Position numbers and translations under genes: made by a program. A stretch of 64,000 nucleotides of DNA from Planctomycetaceae bacterium. GTDB taxonomy: Bacteria; Planctomycetota; Planctomycetia; Pirellulales; Pirellulaceae. The stretch spans positions 120,859 through 184,858 of the forward strand of contig JACKHN010000013.1 in assembly GCA_020638975.1 (NCBI GenBank). Reading direction: 5' to 3'. The notes beneath the pieces are model-generated. The model worked only from the letters and a program-made list of their open reading frames with translations. It was not told the DNA's origin and made no database searches. Shown here piece after piece: positions 44,855 through 54,190 of the stretch (positions within the stretch are counted from its first letter, which is position 1; each line of letters begins with the position of its first letter).

Positions 44855-45847
44855 ATGAAACGCAAAGGGTTCACGTTGGTCGAACTGTTGGTAGTGATTG
44901 CCATCATTGGCATTTTGGTCGCGCTTTTATTGCCGGCCGTGCAAGCTGCTCGGGAAGCCGCCCGCCGGATGCAGTGTGGGAACAACATCAAGCAGATTGG
45001 GTTGGCGCTTCACAACTATGTTGACTCGTTCGGCAAACTGCCTGCAGCAGGCCGCGGATACGGCATGTGTGACGGAACGCCCGCAGACAACGCAGTCAAG
45101 AACTCGAACGGTTTGGTGGGGGTACTTCCGTATATCGAGCAGCAGTCAATATACGACCAGTTCAATCATTCGGAAGCGTATTCGTCATTCAACCTTCGTT
45201 CTTCCGGTACGGTGATCGGCAATCCCGCCACCAATGGAAACGCGGCGTTATCGGAAGAGGTACTGCCCGGCTTCATTTGTCCGTCCGATAATAATGGCCC
45301 GAATGCCCGACCTCTGACGGGGACTCATTATGGCCCTGCCCCTGGGTTCACCGGAGCGTCAACGAACTATGACTTCATCACCTCCGCATTTGGTGATTAC
45401 TCGAACTGCAACAGCTATGCCACGAGTGGAATCAACAAACGGATGTTCGGGGAAGAGAGCGCAACGACATTCGCTCACGTGACCGATGGACTCACGAACA
45501 CGTTCATGATCGGCGAAACGACCAAGTGGCACCAGAATGGAGCCGGTTTCGCGTGGGCGTATCGAGCACATGTGATGACTGGTGTCGATCCCTACCCCAG
45601 CGCGCAAGATGCCGGAATCAATTTGTGGCACATGCCGTGGGTTCATCCGACTTGGCAGAATCCGCCCTACTCGCCTCTGAGGGGGCGCACTCGGACTTGG
45701 TGGTCGGCGGCGGCGAGTCTCCATCCAGGCGGATGTCAATTCGCCTTGGGCGATGGGTCAGTGCGATTTGTGTCGGAAACGATCCAAAAATCGATGCTCA
45801 ACAATCTGGCACGTATGGCGGATGGCGAGTTGGTTGACTTGCCGTAA
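44855..45847 (+). CDS. DUF1559 protein with type IV pilin-like N-terminus
   Basis: A 330-residue protein with a prepilin leader M-K-R-K-G-F-T-L-V-E-L-L-V-V-I-A-I-I-G (cleavage expected after G5). The DUF1559 sequence L-L-L-P-A-V-Q-A-A-R-E-A-A-R-R-M-Q-C follows directly. Later elements are H-N-Y-V-D-S-F-G, T-D-G-L-T-N-T-F-M-I-G-E and L-G-D-G-S-V-R-F-V-S-E. Such proteins occur in dozens of copies in planctomycetes; role unknown, perhaps pseudopilins of a type II-like secretion system. AGAGAG lies upstream. Two small lipoprotein genes follow, a common arrangement. Confidence 0.93.
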   Translation: MKRKGFTLVELLVVIAIIGILVALLLPAVQAAREAARRMQCGNNIKQIGLALHNYVDSFGKLPAAGRGYGMCDGTPADNAVKNSNGLVGVLPYIEQQSIYDQFNHSEAYSSFNLRSSGTVIGNPATNGNAALSEEVLPGFICPSDNNGPNARPLTGTHYGPAPGFTGASTNYDFITSAFGDYSNCNSYATSGINKRMFGEESATTFAHVTDGLTNTFMIGETTKWHQNGAGFAWAYRAHVMTGVDPYPSAQDAGINLWHMPWVHPTWQNPPYSPLRGRTRTWWSAAASLHPGGCQFALGDGSVRFVSETIQKSMLNNLARMADGELVDLP

Positions 45848-45912
45848 ATACTTCACACTGTCTCATCGAACGAGTCCTGTTTTCTCAATTTGTCTGTTGG
45901 AGAGCGCGAGTC

Positions 45913-46386
45913 ATGCTCAGATCATTGTCGTGTTCCATGCTCGTGTTCGCTGTTGTCGCGGGGTGTGGCAATTCGGGACCTGCCGTCGTACCCGTCGAAG
46001 GGCGATTAACGCTGGATGGAAATTCACTTGCCAATAAGAGTTTGATGTTCACTCCGATCGAGAGTACCCCGGGGCAAGGCGCTGGCGGAATGTCGGATGC
46101 CGAAGGCAAGTTTACTTTGAAAGCGATGGTTCCTGGGGCGACGAAGGAATACGAAGGCGTCATACCAGGACGTTATCGTGTCACGGTGTTTGAACCCCTG
46201 CTTTCTGGCGACGTCGCGGCGGCTGAAACCGATGGCGAGCCGGCTGCGGCCTTGGCCCCCGATATGAGCAGACGCAAATCGGAAATCTCCGCCATTTACC
46301 GCACTGAGCAATCCCCGTTGATCGTCGACGTGCCGGAGTCTGGCGGGGAAGTCGTCGTCGAGTTGAAATCGAACCCCAGTTCGTAA
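45913..46386 (+). CDS. Small lipoprotein, carboxypeptidase-regulatory-like
   Basis: A 157-residue lipoprotein. The signal peptide ends in the lipobox V-A-G-C (Cys18). The mature part starts G-N-S-G-P-A-V-V-P-V-E-G-R-L-T-L-D-G-N-S-L-A, a transthyretin-like fold seen in many planctomycete surface proteins, and ends with Y-R-V-T-V-F-E and V-V-V-E-L. It is paralogous to the next gene and 65 bp after the DUF1559 gene. GGAGAG precedes the ATG. Confidence 0.85.
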   Translation: MLRSLSCSMLVFAVVAGCGNSGPAVVPVEGRLTLDGNSLANKSLMFTPIESTPGQGAGGMSDAEGKFTLKAMVPGATKEYEGVIPGRYRVTVFEPLLSGDVAAAETDGEPAAALAPDMSRRKSEISAIYRTEQSPLIVDVPESGGEVVVELKSNPSS

Positions 46387-46439
46387 CAGCTGGGATGAAA
46401 CATCACACACCGCCACAACTTTCGAGATTGACAGAGAAA

Positions 46440-46973
46440 ATGTTGCATCGGAGTGTGAATCGATCGACGGAGCTACCTTCGGTCGATTGGTTCTGTTGGA
46501 TCACGTTGCTTGGTCTTAGTGGCCTTCTGGTCGGCTGCGGTCGTTCAGGCCCGTATACAGTGCCTGTCGAAGGGACTGTAACGCTCGATGGAAACCCCGT
46601 AGCTTACAAGAGCCTTCTGTTTTTGCCGGACCAAGGGACGGCGGGAAATGGCGCGGGAGGATTTACCGACGGTAAGGGTCAGTTCAAACTCATCGCAGTT
46701 GTATTCGGCGCTACGACAGACTTCAACGGTTGCCCGCCTGGACGTTACCGCGTGGTCGTGTCGGAGCCGTCCGTCCCGTTAAGTGAGGCCGATTTCGCGT
46801 CGGACGCCGAGCAAGTCGATAACGGCGAACCGATCGCCGCGATTGCACCCCGTCGAGCCACGGCAAAACGAGAGATCCCACCGATTTATTCCTCAGAACA
46901 AACGACGCCCTTGGTCCTTGAAGTTCCTGAAACTGGCGGCGTGGTTAACGTTGAGTTGAAATCGCGACCGTAA
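46440..46973 (+). CDS. Small lipoprotein paralogue
   Basis: A 177-residue paralogue of the preceding lipoprotein (G-P-Y-T-V-P-V-E-G-T-V-T-L-D-G-N-P-V-A-Y-K-S-L and P-G-R-Y-R-V-V-V-S-E). The lipobox is L-V-G-C at residues 30-33. The longest frame starts at 46395, but would put 47 residues before the Cys, too long for a signal peptide, so 46440 is preferred. It ends the DUF1559 cassette. Confidence 0.8.
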   Translation: MLHRSVNRSTELPSVDWFCWITLLGLSGLLVGCGRSGPYTVPVEGTVTLDGNPVAYKSLLFLPDQGTAGNGAGGFTDGKGQFKLIAVVFGATTDFNGCPPGRYRVVVSEPSVPLSEADFASDAEQVDNGEPIAAIAPRRATAKREIPPIYSSEQTTPLVLEVPETGGVVNVELKSRP

Positions 46974-47154
46974 ACAGGATCGTGTAGCGCACGATACGCC
47001 GGTTCAAGGTAACGATGTCGCCTCCTGCAATTGCGTCACGCGCGACTAGGTCACAGTTTGCGTACATGTCCAGAATGTTCCCTCTGTATTTCCAAAGCAT
47101 TCGGATGACTGCAAGCGCCAAGACCACCAGCGTGGACAGTGCAAGAAGAAGCAA
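46945..47154 (-). CDS. Possible small membrane protein or remnant
   Basis: A 69-codon open frame with a TTG start and an L-L-L-L-A-L-S-T-L-V-V-L-A-L-A-V hydrophobic start. The open frame continues to 47229 with a second hydrophobic run, but there is no ATG or GTG. It could be the broken end of a membrane protein gene. The rest of the 391-bp gap 46974-47364 shows nothing else. Confidence 0.22.
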   Translation of the reverse strand: MLLLALSTLVVLALAVIRMLWKYRGNILDMYANCDLVARDAIAGGDIVTLNRRIVRYTILFTVAISTQR

Positions 47155-47364
47155 CGTTTCGTCCAGGTAGTAGACTACGATGGCCGTAAGTACCGGCGTT
47201 AGAGCGGTCTTTGGGTAAGTGTTGCGTTGTTACGTCAAGATTCCCTGCGAACTAGACCGCACAGCTGATACACGTCCGTGCGACTCGCACTAGAACTATC
47301 GCCGTTGGCAACACCACTCGACGTATCTCGACTTGGACTTTCATCCAGAAACTTTATTGTACCC

Positions 47365-47817
47365 CTATTTCTTCCCCCGGATCGGCACGGGCTTGCGAGT
47401 TTGACCATCGGTCTTGACGGAAACGTAGGTGACATCGGCTTCGGTCAACTTCATGAGTTCGCCGTCACGATCGGCTTCGACGGTGATGTGCATCGTGATG
47501 GACGTCTTGCCAATGCCACGCAACTCGGTCCAGAAACTGACGCAATCACCCACAAACACCGACTGGTGAAATTCGACGCTCTTCATCGCTACCGTGACGA
47601 TGTCCTGAGCCGGAAACGTGTTGCGAGCCATCTCGTGACGGGCTCCGATCGCGCCCGCCTGATCGATATAGCTGAGTAACACTCCGCCGAAGATCGTGCC
47701 GTACGGATTCGTATCGCGGGGCATCATCATGACTTTGAGCGCAAGATAGCGGTCGGCAGGTTCGTCTAGCACGGTGATCGCTCCGAAGGCATGGATCTGG
47801 AGAACTTCGGTGTTCAT
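47365..47817 (-). CDS. Acyl-CoA thioesterase (hotdog fold)
   Basis: A 150-residue hotdog-fold thioesterase of the YciA/acyl-CoA hydrolase kind. Features are the early M-M-M-P-R-D-T-N-P-Y-G-T-I-F-G-G segment with the active-site Asn and the helix V-L-L-S-Y-I-D-Q-A-G-A-I-G-A. The strands V-T-V-A-M-K-S-V-E-F and S-F-W-T-E-L also fit. The longer frame upstream has no support and overlaps a divergent gene; the ATG at 47817 gives a full-length domain. Confidence 0.88.
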   Translation of the reverse strand: MNTEVLQIHAFGAITVLDEPADRYLALKVMMMPRDTNPYGTIFGGVLLSYIDQAGAIGARHEMARNTFPAQDIVTVAMKSVEFHQSVFVGDCVSFWTELRGIGKTSITMHITVEADRDGELMKLTEADVTYVSVKTDGQTRKPVPIRGKK

Positions 47818-47909
47818 TCTACTGGTGGGCGGTCTGGCGTGATAGAATCCGAGCCGACCCTTCACTATTGCTAGTGCTGCCTCGAGATCTTGTTGAGGAG
47901 ACAACTGTG

Positions 47910-49355
47910 ATGTTGCGACCGAGTATGAAGCTGCTGTTTGCAGGAGTGATCTCGCTGACGTGCGCCGCCTTCGATGCGAACGCCGCAGAGATGGCGATGG
48001 GATTTCGCGTCGGCGAAGCAACTCATGACTCGGCGATTGTCTGGACACGCGTGACGCGTGATGCACAACGCAAATGGGATGGTTACCGCGAGGCGAAGAA
48101 GGCCGTTCTCAAGGAAGACGAGTACACTCCTTCTGAAATTAAGGTCAAAGACCGCGACGGTGCGACGCCCGGCGCGGTGGGACAAGTACGCGTTGTTTAC
48201 TCGACGGACGAAAGCCTTCGCGAAGCAATGTCCACGGACTGGGTGACGGTTGCCGCCGAGAACGACTTCATTCATCAATTCCGCATCCAGGGCTTACAGC
48301 CGGCGACTCGCTACTACGTGAAAGTCGAAGCTCGCGATTCGCAAGAATCCGATGTCAGCGCCACCGCAACGGGTTCGTTCGGTACTCCCGCCGCTGCCGA
48401 TCAATGGCAAGACGTCAGCTTCGGCGTGGTGACGGGCCAATCGTATTGGGACCTGGACGATCGCGAGGGCTATCACATCTATCCTGCGATGCAGAAGTTG
48501 AATCTCGACTTCCTTGTGCCGACTGGCGACACCGTCTACTTAGACAGCGAAGCACCCCGCGCGCGAACGATCGAACTGGCTCGACTTCATTGGCAACGCA
48601 TGTACTCATTGCCTCGCCACGTCGAGTTCCATCGCAACGTGCCGGGCTACTGGGAGGTCGACGATCACGATGCGTGGGCCAACGATTGCTGGCCGACGAT
48701 GAAGGCCAAGTGGATGAATCCGCTGACCTTTGAACAAGGGTTCAACATCTATCGCGAGCAGGTTCCGATGGGAGACCTGACCTATCGGACGATTCGGTGG
48801 GGCAAGGGCCTGCAAGTATGGATGGTCGAAGGACGCCTGTATCGTTCGCCTAACACGGCTGACGACGGACCGGACAAGACGATCTGGGGTGCCGAACAAC
48901 TGGCGTGGTTGCAACGCACGATCCAGCAAAGCGATGCGGAGTTTCGCGTGCTGATCAGCCCGACGCCGATCGTTGGTCCCGATCGTGATAAGGGCAAGAA
49001 TGATAATCATGCCAACGATTCATTCACCTACGAGGGCAACTTGTTTCGTTCCTGGACCAAGTCCAGCCAGCTCAAGAACTTCTACACTTGCTGCGGCGAT
49101 CGGCATTGGCAGTACATGTCCGTCGATCCCGCATCCGGATTGCGCGAGTTCTCTTGCGGACCGGCCAGCGACAAGCATGCCGGCGGCAATCCAGAACAGC
49201 CCGACTGGCAACCGTTCCTGCGAGTCAAAGGAGGTTTTCTAAGCGTCTCGGTGACAAAGCCCAAGGACTCCCCAACGATCGCGTTCCGGCATCACGATGT
49301 CCATGGCAAGGTTGTCCACGAGTTTAACGCGACGTCCGCTGTGGCACCCGAGTAG
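47910..49355 (+). CDS. PhoD-like exported phosphatase
   Basis: A 481-residue protein with a signal peptide (about 1-25), an N-terminal Ig-like PhoD domain (A-M-G-F-R-V-G-E-A-T-H-D-S-A-I-V-W-T-R-V) and a metallophosphatase domain. The latter has P-T-G-D-T-V-Y-L-D, the N-H-like D-D-H-D-A-W-A-N-D and the late G-D-R-H-W. These supply the iron/calcium ligands of phosphodiesterases/phosphatases. GAGGAG lies 9 bases before this ATG, so the longer frame is rejected. Its likely task is phosphate release from organic esters. Confidence 0.87.
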   Translation: MLRPSMKLLFAGVISLTCAAFDANAAEMAMGFRVGEATHDSAIVWTRVTRDAQRKWDGYREAKKAVLKEDEYTPSEIKVKDRDGATPGAVGQVRVVYSTDESLREAMSTDWVTVAAENDFIHQFRIQGLQPATRYYVKVEARDSQESDVSATATGSFGTPAAADQWQDVSFGVVTGQSYWDLDDREGYHIYPAMQKLNLDFLVPTGDTVYLDSEAPRARTIELARLHWQRMYSLPRHVEFHRNVPGYWEVDDHDAWANDCWPTMKAKWMNPLTFEQGFNIYREQVPMGDLTYRTIRWGKGLQVWMVEGRLYRSPNTADDGPDKTIWGAEQLAWLQRTIQQSDAEFRVLISPTPIVGPDRDKGKNDNHANDSFTYEGNLFRSWTKSSQLKNFYTCCGDRHWQYMSVDPASGLREFSCGPASDKHAGGNPEQPDWQPFLRVKGGFLSVSVTKPKDSPTIAFRHHDVHGKVVHEFNATSAVAPE

Positions 49356-49406
49356 ACGAACTAGCGACGACGAACCGCGACGGGAGGAGTTTCCGGTGGA
49401 GACGGC

Positions 49407-49540
49407 AGGACCTTCTCAGTTTTTCAAACTGAGAGGTTTGTACGACGGGCCTCCGAGCCCGTCGATGAATCTAAGTCCTTATTCGACGGGCTCGGAGGCC
49501 CGTCGTACATTTTGTGCAACTTCAATAAATGAATCGCCCC
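49407..49540 (+). repeat. 130-bp composite palindromic element, copy C
   Basis: Same orientation as the copy at 10021-10152 and nearly identical in the core. Both GTAC hairpin units are perfect (GACGGGC-CTCCGA-GCCCGTC). It lies in the 376-bp gap between the phosphatase and the second PSCyt operon. Confidence 0.85.
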
Positions 49541-49559
49541 GCTGGCGACGGGATCAAGC

Positions 49560-49589
49560 TTGACCAGCTAGCGTCTGCCGGTTTAACAT
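49560..49589 (+). promoter_or_regulatory. Candidate sigma-70-type promoter for PSCyt operon 2
   Basis: TTGACC (49560-49565), 18 bases, TAACAT (49584-49589), about 140 bases before the gene start. The -10 match is moderate. Confidence 0.38.
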
Positions 49590-49731
49590 ATTGGCCGGCG
49601 TTGATGGGTGATTTGTCGACTCAATCGATGTGGGTTCGATAACTCTCACCTTGCTGCGCCGCCTACCGTATTCATTCCCGCCTTATTGCGATTGCTCGGC
49701 CTCAGCCGCCTTGTGCGACGAAAGTTGCCCC

Positions 49732-52101
49732 ATGGTTAAGCCTCTCCCACTTGTAGTGCTCGCCTTCGCCTCTGTCTTGCCGCTCGCGGGACTCGCGCGG
49801 GCTGACGAAGTGCCGCTTCACGCGACGATCGATCGGATGATCGCCGAGGCAAACTTAGGTATCGTCGCTCCGATCGCCAGCGACGGTGAATTCCTCCGGC
49901 GACTGTACTTGGATTTAACAGGCTCCATCCCGCCGAGCGAAGTGACTCGCCAGTTCTTGGACGACGCGACGGCGGACAAACGCGAACAGACGATCAATCG
50001 ATTGCTCGAGAGTCCACGATTCAGCCGACACATGGCCAGCGCGATCGATGTGATGTTGATGGAACGGCGGGCCGAGAAACATGTGAAGCATGTGGACTGG
50101 CAGAAGTACTTGTACGATTCCGTTTCACAGAACAAGCCTTGGGACGAATTGTGTCGCGAGATCCTTGCCGCCGATGGTACTGACGAGAAGAATCGAGCGG
50201 CAGCCGCTTTCTACTTCGCACGCGATACCGAAGTGAACGGCATCACTCGCGATGTCGGACGCATCTTCTTCGGTATGGATCTTCAATGTGCACAGTGCCA
50301 CGACCATCCACTCATCTCCAGCTACTATCAGTCAGATTACTACGGCATCTATGCGTTCCTGAATCGAGGCGTATTGTTCACTGATAAAGACAAGAAGGTG
50401 TTCTACGCCGAGAAAGCAGAGGGTGACGTGTCGTTCACCTCGGTGTTCACCAGCGAGAGCGACAAGACGTTTCCCCGTTTGCCGACCTCCTTTGAAATCG
50501 ATGAGCCGTTCTTTCCGAAGGGCGAGGAGTACGACGTCGCGCCAGCGGACAAGGTGCGTCCCGTGCCAAAGTTCAGTCGACGTGAACAGTTGGCGGCATT
50601 GGCAACGAACGGCACCAACACGCAATTCAACAAGAACATTGCCAATCGCCTGTGGGCTCATATGATGGGCCGCGGGTTGGTCGAACCCGTCGACTTGCAT
50701 CATGCCGACAATCCGCCTTCGCATCCAGAGTTGTTGGAATTACTGGGTGATCAGTTCGTCGCGATGAAATACGACATGAAAGCTTTCCTGCGGGAACTCG
50801 CATTGAGCGCAACTTACCAACGGTCACTCGACGCTCCCGATTCCGTCGCCGAGCAGGCGAAGACAATTGAACCACAGATCGCCTCGCTGCGTTCGCGCGC
50901 GGAAGAGCTGGCGATTCAAGTCACGGAAGCAGAAAAGGCGATTCGTGCGACGGAAGAGGAATTCAACACCGCGCGTGCTGCGGTGAATCCGATCTACGAC
51001 GAGTTAACGACCGCCAACACAGCGATCGGAACCACGCGAAAGGCTGCGGATGCAGGCGCGAAAGCGTTGGCCGACGCTCAAGCTTTGCAAGCGTCAACGC
51101 AATCAGCGTTCAACACGATCGCTCCGCTTGCCGCCACCACCAAGGAAGCTGCCGACAAATTGAAAGAAGCGGAGCTTGTCGATATCGCGACCAAGCTGCA
51201 GGCCCGAGCCGATAAGTTGGCGGGGGAACTTGCTGCTGCGACAAAGGCGGTCGCCGACAAGACACCACCGGCACAGAAGTCAGCTGATGCATTGAGTGCG
51301 GCGAAACAAGCTGCCGAGGCGATCAAGCTGCGATTCGACGCGGCCCGAGCCAAAGTGCGTGAAGTGGAACCTCGACTAGCAACAGCCCGGCAGAACGAAC
51401 GATCTGCTGCTCGCGCCAAGCAACTCGCGGACGACGAACTGCAAGCCGCCGAAGCGATCCTCGCCGTCGCGCATGCCGAACAGGTCGCGGCGGATAAAGC
51501 CACGGTGACCCAGTTGTACGAAGTCATGCGAGATCAATGGGGTAAGCGTTTCTCCGCGAATCGACTCGAGCATCTGTCGCCTGAACAGATGGCGTGGTCG
51601 GTGATGGAGGCAACGGGCGTCCTCGAGAATCAACGTGCCGCTGGCGAAGCGGAAGCGAACAAGACACTGCCGCTCGAACCTGATAAGCCAGCCGATCCGG
51701 CTCGACTTGCGGAGCGCAATAAGCTGATGGAAGCTTATGTCTACGAGAAGGTGAAAGGCAACATCGCTACCTTCGTGAAACTGTTCGGCCACGGCGACGG
51801 ACAACCGCAGAGCGACTTCTTCGCTACGGTGGATCAAGCGTTGTTCTTTGCCAACGGCAGCGTCGTACAATCGTGGCTGAACCCGAGCGGCAATAACCTG
51901 ACGGCGCGGCTGAACAAGCTGGCAGAGCCGCCAGCAATCGCCGAGGAGATGTATATCAGCTTGTTGTCGCGTCGACCGACGGAAGAAGAGATCACCAGCG
52001 TCGCGGCCTACCTGCAATCACGACCCGAAGACAAGCTGAACACGATCAAAGAAATGACATGGGCGTTGCTCACGTCAGCCGAGTTTCGCTTTAGCTATTA
52101 G
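49732..52101 (+). CDS. DUF1549/DUF1553 protein with coiled-coil insertion
   Basis: A 789-residue exported protein with a signal peptide (about 1-24). DUF1549 (about 30-230) carries Q-C-A-Q-C-H-D-H-P-L, a C-x-x-C-H-like site. The first part of DUF1553 (N-R-L-W-A-H-M-M-G-R-G-L-V-E-P to L-A-L-S-A-T-Y-Q-R-S) follows. At about 360-590 there is a long Ala/Glu/Lys-rich helical coiled coil (E-P-Q-I-A-S-L-R-S-R-A-E-E-L and many A-K-A repeats) before DUF1553 resumes. The paralogue at 58405 lacks this insertion. The start was chosen at the signal peptide. It is followed by its DUF1501 partner 29 bp downstream, in one operon. Confidence 0.9.
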   Translation: MVKPLPLVVLAFASVLPLAGLARADEVPLHATIDRMIAEANLGIVAPIASDGEFLRRLYLDLTGSIPPSEVTRQFLDDATADKREQTINRLLESPRFSRHMASAIDVMLMERRAEKHVKHVDWQKYLYDSVSQNKPWDELCREILAADGTDEKNRAAAAFYFARDTEVNGITRDVGRIFFGMDLQCAQCHDHPLISSYYQSDYYGIYAFLNRGVLFTDKDKKVFYAEKAEGDVSFTSVFTSESDKTFPRLPTSFEIDEPFFPKGEEYDVAPADKVRPVPKFSRREQLAALATNGTNTQFNKNIANRLWAHMMGRGLVEPVDLHHADNPPSHPELLELLGDQFVAMKYDMKAFLRELALSATYQRSLDAPDSVAEQAKTIEPQIASLRSRAEELAIQVTEAEKAIRATEEEFNTARAAVNPIYDELTTANTAIGTTRKAADAGAKALADAQALQASTQSAFNTIAPLAATTKEAADKLKEAELVDIATKLQARADKLAGELAAATKAVADKTPPAQKSADALSAAKQAAEAIKLRFDAARAKVREVEPRLATARQNERSAARAKQLADDELQAAEAILAVAHAEQVAADKATVTQLYEVMRDQWGKRFSANRLEHLSPEQMAWSVMEATGVLENQRAAGEAEANKTLPLEPDKPADPARLAERNKLMEAYVYEKVKGNIATFVKLFGHGDGQPQSDFFATVDQALFFANGSVVQSWLNPSGNNLTARLNKLAEPPAIAEEMYISLLSRRPTEEEITSVAAYLQSRPEDKLNTIKEMTWALLTSAEFRFSY

Positions 52102-52130
52102 CCACCACGCCATAAAGTAAAGGGATTGAC

Positions 52131-53420
52131 ATGAAGTGCTCCTACGCGTGCGGGACGGATGAACACGTCATTGCCAGGCGACAGTTCCTCGGCGGAGTTG
52201 CTGCTGGGGCTGGAGCGGTTGTCGGCGGGCTCGGCGTTTTGGCCGCGCCGGCTTCCGCGACTCAGCTGGTCAAGGATCAAAAGCGTGTTCTCGTCGTCAA
52301 CATGGCGGGCGGATTGAGCCAATTGGAAAGTTGGGATCCTAAGCCGGGAACCGACACGGGCGGCCCGTTTCGAGCGATTCCTACTGCTGTGCCAGGCATT
52401 CATATTTGCGAGTTGTTGCCCGAAACGGCGAAGCAGATGAAGCATTTGTCGTTGGTTCGCAGCATCAACACGAAGGAGAACGATCACGGTAAAGGTGGCT
52501 ATGCCATGTTCACGGGTCGACGCCAAACGCCTGCCGCCGACTACCCACGCCTGGGTGCTGTTGCGGCGAAGGCGCTGTCGCCCGCAACGAGTTCCTTGCC
52601 CGGTCACATCGTCATCACTCCCGGCGGCAGCGGCGGGCGCGGTAGCGACTCGGCCTACCTCGGCCCCAAGTACTCCAGCATTTCGCTCGGTGATGGCAAG
52701 CCGCCACAGAATACGGAACGACCCGCGTCGATCAGCGAACAGTCAGAACTTGCCAGACAAGCGTTTCGCCGACAGGTGAACGATCGTTTCGCGATGCGAC
52801 GTCGAACCGCGATGACCGATGCTTACACGGCCAACTATGAACAAGCGTTGGAGCTGATGAAACGGCGCGAAATCTTCGACATTACGAAGGAGCCGCAGCA
52901 AGATCACGATCGATATGGCTCGCATGACTTTGGGCGGCACTGTTTGCTCGCGAGGCGGTTGCTCGATAGTGGTGTCACGTTCGTGCAAGTCACTCACTCC
53001 AACTACGACACTCACAACGAGAACTTTAATTTTCACATCGAACAGGTTGGTGAATTTGATTCCCCGTTCGCGACGCTGGTCGCCGATCTCGCCGATCGCG
53101 GCATGCTGGAAAGCACGTTGATCGTGGTGCTGTCGGAATTCGGACGCACGCCGAATATCAATCAGAATTATGGCCGTGATCATTGGGGCACCGCATGGTC
53201 GATTTGCTTGGGCGGAGCTAAGATTCAACCGGGTGCTGTGATCGGTAAAACGAACGACAACGGAACGGCTGTTGCCGATCGTGAAGTGGATCATGGACAC
53301 CTGTTCCATACTTACATGCAGGCGGTTGGTGTCGATTCGAGCGGTACGTTCGATGTCGATGGCCGCGAGATGCCGATTGCGGACCCTGCGGCTTCGCCCA
53401 TTAGCGAACTGCTTGCCTAG
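52131..53420 (+). CDS. DUF1501 protein
   Basis: A 429-residue partner protein. A Tat-like A-R-R-Q-F-L-G-G-V-A-A-G segment lies near residue 16. The body has V-N-M-A-G-G-L-S-Q-L-E-S-W-D-P-K-P, L-V-R-S-I-N-T-K-E-N-D-H-G-K-G and S-E-F-G-R-T-P-N-I-N with N-Y-G-R-D-H-W-G. AAAGGGA precedes the ATG. It is in an operon with the coiled-coil PSCyt gene (29-bp gap) and the thioredoxin-like gene (24-bp gap). Confidence 0.9.
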   Translation: MKCSYACGTDEHVIARRQFLGGVAAGAGAVVGGLGVLAAPASATQLVKDQKRVLVVNMAGGLSQLESWDPKPGTDTGGPFRAIPTAVPGIHICELLPETAKQMKHLSLVRSINTKENDHGKGGYAMFTGRRQTPAADYPRLGAVAAKALSPATSSLPGHIVITPGGSGGRGSDSAYLGPKYSSISLGDGKPPQNTERPASISEQSELARQAFRRQVNDRFAMRRRTAMTDAYTANYEQALELMKRREIFDITKEPQQDHDRYGSHDFGRHCLLARRLLDSGVTFVQVTHSNYDTHNENFNFHIEQVGEFDSPFATLVADLADRGMLESTLIVVLSEFGRTPNINQNYGRDHWGTAWSICLGGAKIQPGAVIGKTNDNGTAVADREVDHGHLFHTYMQAVGVDSSGTFDVDGREMPIADPAASPISELLA

Positions 53421-53444
53421 CTTCACATCCACAGGAAAACCTTC

Positions 53445-54065
53445 ATGCGTATTGTTCATTGGATCGGCAGGGCGTTACTCGCTGTGTCAGTCGTCGGGTG
53501 CGGGAACTCGTCGAACGAATCCGCTCCCAATTCCAAAGCGATCGCCGTTGCCGACTCGGCGGTGGCGAAATCGACCGAGCCTATTGCTCCCGAAGTGTCA
53601 GCCGACATCAAAAGTTGGAAAGAAGTTCAGGAGTGGGTTGCCAGCCAGCAGGGCAAGGTTGTCGTGCTTGATATTTGGTCGAACTCGTGTCTGGAGTGTG
53701 TGAGGGAGTTCCCTCACTTCGTGCAGTTGCACAATGAGCTTCAACCCCAAGTCGCCTGTGCTTCGCTGAATGTTGATCACTACGGCGGCGATGTCGATAT
53801 CTCGGAGGAGATCAAACCGGGCGTTATGAAATTCCTAACGTCCAGGCAGGCGACGATGCAGAATTTCATTTCGAGTAACGCCGATCAGGCTGTTTACAAA
53901 GAGATCAATACGGCATCCATTCCCGCTGCTGTCGTCTACGATCGCGACGGCAAGCTTCATACGGTGTTTAACAACGACGAAGAAGCTTATGGTCCGAGCG
54001 GCTTTAACTACGAAGAGCACATCACGCCCCTGGTGAAGCAGTTGCTCGCGTCGGAGGATTCGTAA
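53445..54065 (+). CDS. Thioredoxin-like lipoprotein (TlpA type)
   Basis: A 206-residue lipoprotein with lipobox V-V-G-C (Cys19) followed by a Ser/Asn/Ala spacer. A thioredoxin fold (about 60-200) carries the redox site W-S-N-S-C-L-E-C-V-R-E-F-P, a C-x-x-C motif. V-V-V-L-D-I-W precedes it. AGGAAAA lies before the ATG. It probably reduces or oxidises disulfides of extracytoplasmic proteins, perhaps the C-x-x-C-H sites of the PSCyt partner, which is inference from the operon. Confidence 0.85.
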   Translation: MRIVHWIGRALLAVSVVGCGNSSNESAPNSKAIAVADSAVAKSTEPIAPEVSADIKSWKEVQEWVASQQGKVVVLDIWSNSCLECVREFPHFVQLHNELQPQVACASLNVDHYGGDVDISEEIKPGVMKFLTSRQATMQNFISSNADQAVYKEINTASIPAAVVYDRDGKLHTVFNNDEEAYGPSGFNYEEHITPLVKQLLASEDS

Positions 54066-54130
54066 GAACTGGGCAAAAACATGTGCGGGCAAAAAGATGA
54101 CCCGGTGGAGAGTACCTCCCGCGCGTAGAA

Positions 54131-54165
54131 AAGCCGCAGTGCTGAATGGATCAACACTGCGGCTT
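54131..54165 (-). terminator. Hairpin between convergent genes
   Basis: An 11-bp perfect stem (AAGCCGCAGTG and its complement) with a 13-base loop; read on the minus strand it ends in TTTT. It lies 25 bases from the stop of the minus-strand gene and about 65 bases after the thioredoxin-like gene. Confidence 0.65.
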
Positions 54166-54190
54166 CATCGAAAACTACTTTGGCGAGATC

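Noticed and set aside
49297..49563. 88-codon frame through repeat copy C
   Set aside because: Repeat-derived peptide; no RBS or domain.
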